NCBI RefSeq assembly: GCF_040581485.1
Contig: NC_090130.1
Span: forward strand, 7,006,001 to 7,070,000
From: Linepithema humile
Lineage: Eukaryota > Arthropoda > Insecta > Hymenoptera > Formicidae
Reading direction: 5' to 3'
DNA: 64,000 bases
Below the pieces are notes generated by a model. It worked only from the letters and a program-made list of their open reading frames with translations. It did no database searches and was not told the origin of the DNA. The position numbers and the translations under genes are program-made. This document shows, in pieces, positions 60,562 through 64,000 of the stretch; position 1 is the stretch's first letter; every line of letters starts with the position of its first letter.

Positions 60562-60678
60562 CTAGATCGGCATGAATCTAACGGGCCATCTTGAACAGCG
60601 TGTTGAACGAAAAGAAAAGAGAAGCGAGAAGGTAGATTCGTAGTAGCGATAGCACATCTGTCCCAGGACGAAGTCGAC
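60562..60678 (-). other. weak candidate terminal exon, 38 codons
   Basis: On the minus strand GTTTTCGGATTCCTGTAG (AG at 60680-60679) is a fair acceptor. The frame from the first base is open 38 codons, starting VDFVLGQMCYRYYESTF, to TAG (60564-60562). All three minus frames are open across much of this GC-rich patch, which weakens the case. Confidence 0.12.
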
Positions 60679-63600
60679 CTACAGGAATCCGAAAACACGC
60701 GCCAGCAGGTCCGTAACCAGATCCCGTTAAGACACTCGGTTTGTCGGTCCCGGCAGAGCGCAATCTTCGGAATCAAACAAAGGCATAGATCATTCTAAAA
60801 ATACGCTGCCACCACCGCCGCCGCCGCCTTTACCTTCTTCATCCTCCTCGGGCACCATCGGGGTGGGTAATACAAAGCGTCAGGACGATAAGGCATTCGC
60901 ATAACTCCTTTTGAATTATTTGAGTTATTTCACTATTAGATACGGTATGCGGCCCTTGCGAGCCGCGACGACGACGCCGAAGCGAACACTCGAGCGCGAC
61001 GCGACGCTCCCGTCATCGTGCTTTCGCGGTTTTAGGGCGTTCACAAACTGTACTCTAATCCTCTTATAAAACGCTCTTTCGTTATCAAATAGCGCGCGAC
61101 AGAATAATGCAGTGATTATTTATGATATTAGCAGGGCTTTGAATATCTATTTCAAATATATCTCGCAGTTATGACAAAAATTGAACTACCAATCGCGATT
61201 CTCATATCTACTTTTAACTGTTCTATATTCTGAAATAATACTGTCATATTCTGCTGAATCAGCTCCAATTTCCATTTGGCGATCGCGCATCCTCGGACTA
61301 TTGTCCGGATCACGAGAGCTGGCGTCGGCGCCGGGAAAGCGCGCGTAGTAGGCGTCGTCCAACTGATAATTGTAAGTGAGCGCTCAGCTCGAGCGACGCA
61401 CGAGGTGTGACGACGGCGCGTCTCGGCGATTATCACGTCCGTCACGATTATGCGAACCGTCACGTCCCGACGCCGACGACCACGACGACGACAACGACGA
61501 CGGTGCCGGGCAAGGGGGATCCGCGCGGCTTTGTGTGCGTCGCGTCGTCGTCCTCGGCCATCGTACACCGGCATGCATGGCGGATTCCTGATTTTTATAA
61601 CTGTTTTTCGTAAGCAACCGCTCTTTCCGGCCTCTATAAATTACGCTCGTCTCCAGATGCGGACGCGAACGGTGAACTCTTCTCAGCACCTGGAGCTGTG
61701 ACATTTTTTCCGCAATCTTGCCTCCTCTTATTTCATGAAACATAATGATTGACAAATTTTTTTTTGTTATAAGCAATACCGTTGTCCGATATTGATGGTT
61801 CAAAGCTGGAGCTGAAGCTTGGATTTTTAATTGAATGTGGTTTAATTTTAATGTGGATTTATCTGGTCAATGTGTTGCTGTTCTAGATTACATTAAGTAC
61901 AGCAATTACGATCTGGTAACAGCTATGACAAAAATATCTTTCTCTGTAATATTTCGTCTTTTCCATACACCCGTTCTCCATCTTTCTTTCTCTCTCGAGT
62001 AAAGAGGCGCAACTTTTTATCCGGCTATCTCGTTCGAAAGTTCAACGTCGCACATTCTTTCCTTTTCTCTTTCTCTTTTCTTCCTTGTTTCTCGCTTCTT
62101 CTTAAAGACGGCGGTATCTTCGTTTGTTGTTTGCGTGTCCTCGTCGCTCGCTCCTTAATCGAGGCGACAGTGCTCAGCCGGGACATTAGCCGCTCACCGT
62201 CATGAAACTTCGTTCGACCGTATTAACTATGGCCGCGCGATTGTTCGCGCCGCGTCGAGACGATGGCGCGATGATTTCACCGGAAACTCACGATGCGGTG
62301 CGTAAACAGCGTGTCCGATAGTCAACGATAGTTGACGCCGTACAATCGCTGATGGGCTATCGAGATGGTCGGCGCGCGTTCAAGGAAGCACAGACGAGAG
62401 AAATTTGTAAATAATTTTTTTCACGCAAATCTCTTTTTGTTTTTAATTAGATTTTTACAAATAAAAGTAATTGAGAATTTGATAAAAATATCAGATTTAT
62501 TGCACAAGTGTTATCGAGATTTAGTTGTTATCCTAATCATATCATATGCAGTTCCAAGATAAGATAATAATTGAATTGCAACTTATCAATATTTTAAACT
62601 AATCATGTCTAATAGAGAATCGTTTCAGTTGTATAAAGAATTTATTCTTCAATTGTGCAAACAAGTTGTCTATATTTGCTATGCCAAATCCTAAAAATGG
62701 CGGTTGGAGAGGATTTTGAACTTTGTTTCAATTTAATTAATAAAATTTAATTAATATATATTTCAAGAATATTGCTATTGGAAGCAGATCTAAAAGGAAC
62801 AATTGATCAACTTCTATCTTGCCTATTTTTATTCTATTCAATATCAGATATAGCATTTAAAAATAGTCCGCGAATATTTTCTCGCGTAATCATAAAATAT
62901 ATTTAACCAATCAATTTTATTCTCAATCATGGAGAAGACATCGCGCGCGCGTATGCATAGATGCATCTTTTTTTCTTTCACCCCCGTGCGAGCTTTCGAC
63001 GCATGAGCATTAAGCGCGATTACTGCTCGGTTATTATTATTCCGGCAGGTTAAAAGCGTCGAGTGTCGCTACTGGCGTCATGACTGTCTTGGAAGTCGTT
63101 ACCCGGCTTTTCGCTGAGAAAAGTCGCTCGTAGATCGCGCGTCTAAGCCCAGGCTCGTGTCGGCCGTACACAACCGCCGTTACAACATATTATAGAAACA
63201 TAATGTGGCCGACGGGGTGCAGCAGGGGCGTCGCGCAGATGTAGAGGGCGGACACCAGGGTCGGACGTGGCACAGCTTCTGGGCTTCGGCGGCTTTTGTT
63301 AGTTTGGCTTCTGCTTATCTGTCACGCAACATGATGTACCTTTTAACTCGCATTCCTGGTCGTTCTGCTCTCACGCGGCCATTAATAATAATATTCGCGT
63401 CGTCTAGTCGTGCGTCTAAACCAAGAGCACCGACTGAGAGTAAAAAGTTCACATGCATGCAGCACGCTAATATCTATAAATGCAGTTGTCACCATTTTTT
63501 TTTTTTTTTAGAAAAACTGAAACTTGGATCAAATTATTCAAGATTAAATAAGAATCTCTTCTAATCTATTCATTACATTGAATGCCTCGGAATGAAAATA

Positions 63601-64000
63601 ATCAACGTGACTTTTCAGACAAGTTACCTGGTAGAAAAGATTAATGATCCTATCTTGGTAAATGCAGAATAATAAAGTGATGTAAAATTTCTTTCGGAAT
63701 ATATACACGCACGGCAAATACTCTCCACCATTTGTTCGTGAAAATTGATTGCGGGAATCGTATTTAGATAAAGGATACGTCCGCGGTAAAATCACCTTTA
63801 AAGCATGAAACGCGTGTATACTAGTCCATTTCGTCTCGAGCGCGTATTAAAACGGAAATCCTCGCACTCGTCCGTCCGCTCATTGAACATCGCGACGCAG
63901 TGATGGCTGTTCAATGGCTCGTGGAGAAGTGCCGCGCACATCCGCTGAAATTCCAGTGGCATTCTGTATCACGATTTCCCCGCGCGAGAGTGTGCATCTC
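60679..64000. other. non-coding block, no gene recognised
   Basis: ACC/GCC triplets lie at 60808-60828 and an imperfect GAC run at 61468-61502. CT-rich sequence spans 61980-62100. Positions 62400-62900 are AT-rich. A T15 run is at 63495-63509. No coding frame or RNA gene was recognised. Confidence 0.5.

Noticed and set aside
1..64000. Bacterial operons, CRISPR arrays, phage or defence systems
   Set aside because: No regularly spaced repeats, no closely packed long frames and no ribosome-binding-site pattern; the sequence is eukaryotic in character.

Overview
This 64 kb window reads as eukaryotic non-coding DNA, most likely from an insect genome and plausibly an ant or another hymenopteran. 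That placement is inferred from style only: CpG is not depleted, AT-rich stretches alternate with GC-rich islands, and there are scattered GTC, GGC, CT/GA, CA and TA microsatellites. There are no operons, ribosome-binding sites or closely packed frames of the kind expected in a bacterium or virus. No protein family was recognised in any frame examined, and no rRNA, tRNA, CRISPR array or intact transposon was seen. The longest open frames (roughly 130-190 codons) are about what chance gives in 64 kb of this composition. The window is best read as a long intron or intergenic interval.

Layout. Positions 1-9 kb are mixed AT-rich and GC-rich sequence with one exon-like segment bounded by good splice sites (2527-2655), a 10-bp hairpin (2776-2799) and the two longest ATG-started frames (1420-1836 and 4030-4494). 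Positions 9-19 kb hold most triplet repeats, including a pure (GTC)15 that encodes poly-Ser on one strand and poly-Asp on the other. Positions 19-27 kb are AT-rich. They contain a diverged repeat pair (22697-22791 and 23257-23343) around a near-perfect recent tandem duplication (22922-23055), and a homeodomain-core-rich block (25020-25370). Positions 28-44 kb are mostly featureless apart from palindromes at 32.4 kb and small tandem duplications. Positions 44.7-51.9 kb form a GC-rich, strand-asymmetric zone with purine-rich and pyrimidine-rich tracts, G runs, one TATA-like box and several splice-donor consensus sites; this is the most promoter-like part. Positions 52-64 kb return to mixed sequence. 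They contain the best single exon candidate, a 36-nt minus-strand microexon at 56321-56356 whose acceptor lies just downstream of a (TA)16 repeat.

The most useful leads are the short segments bounded by consensus splice acceptors and donors. They lie on both strands and cannot all be exons of one gene, so several must be chance. They are ranked by splice-site quality and openness of frame, and none is asserted to be a real exon. RNA-seq junctions and alignment to related genomes would settle them.
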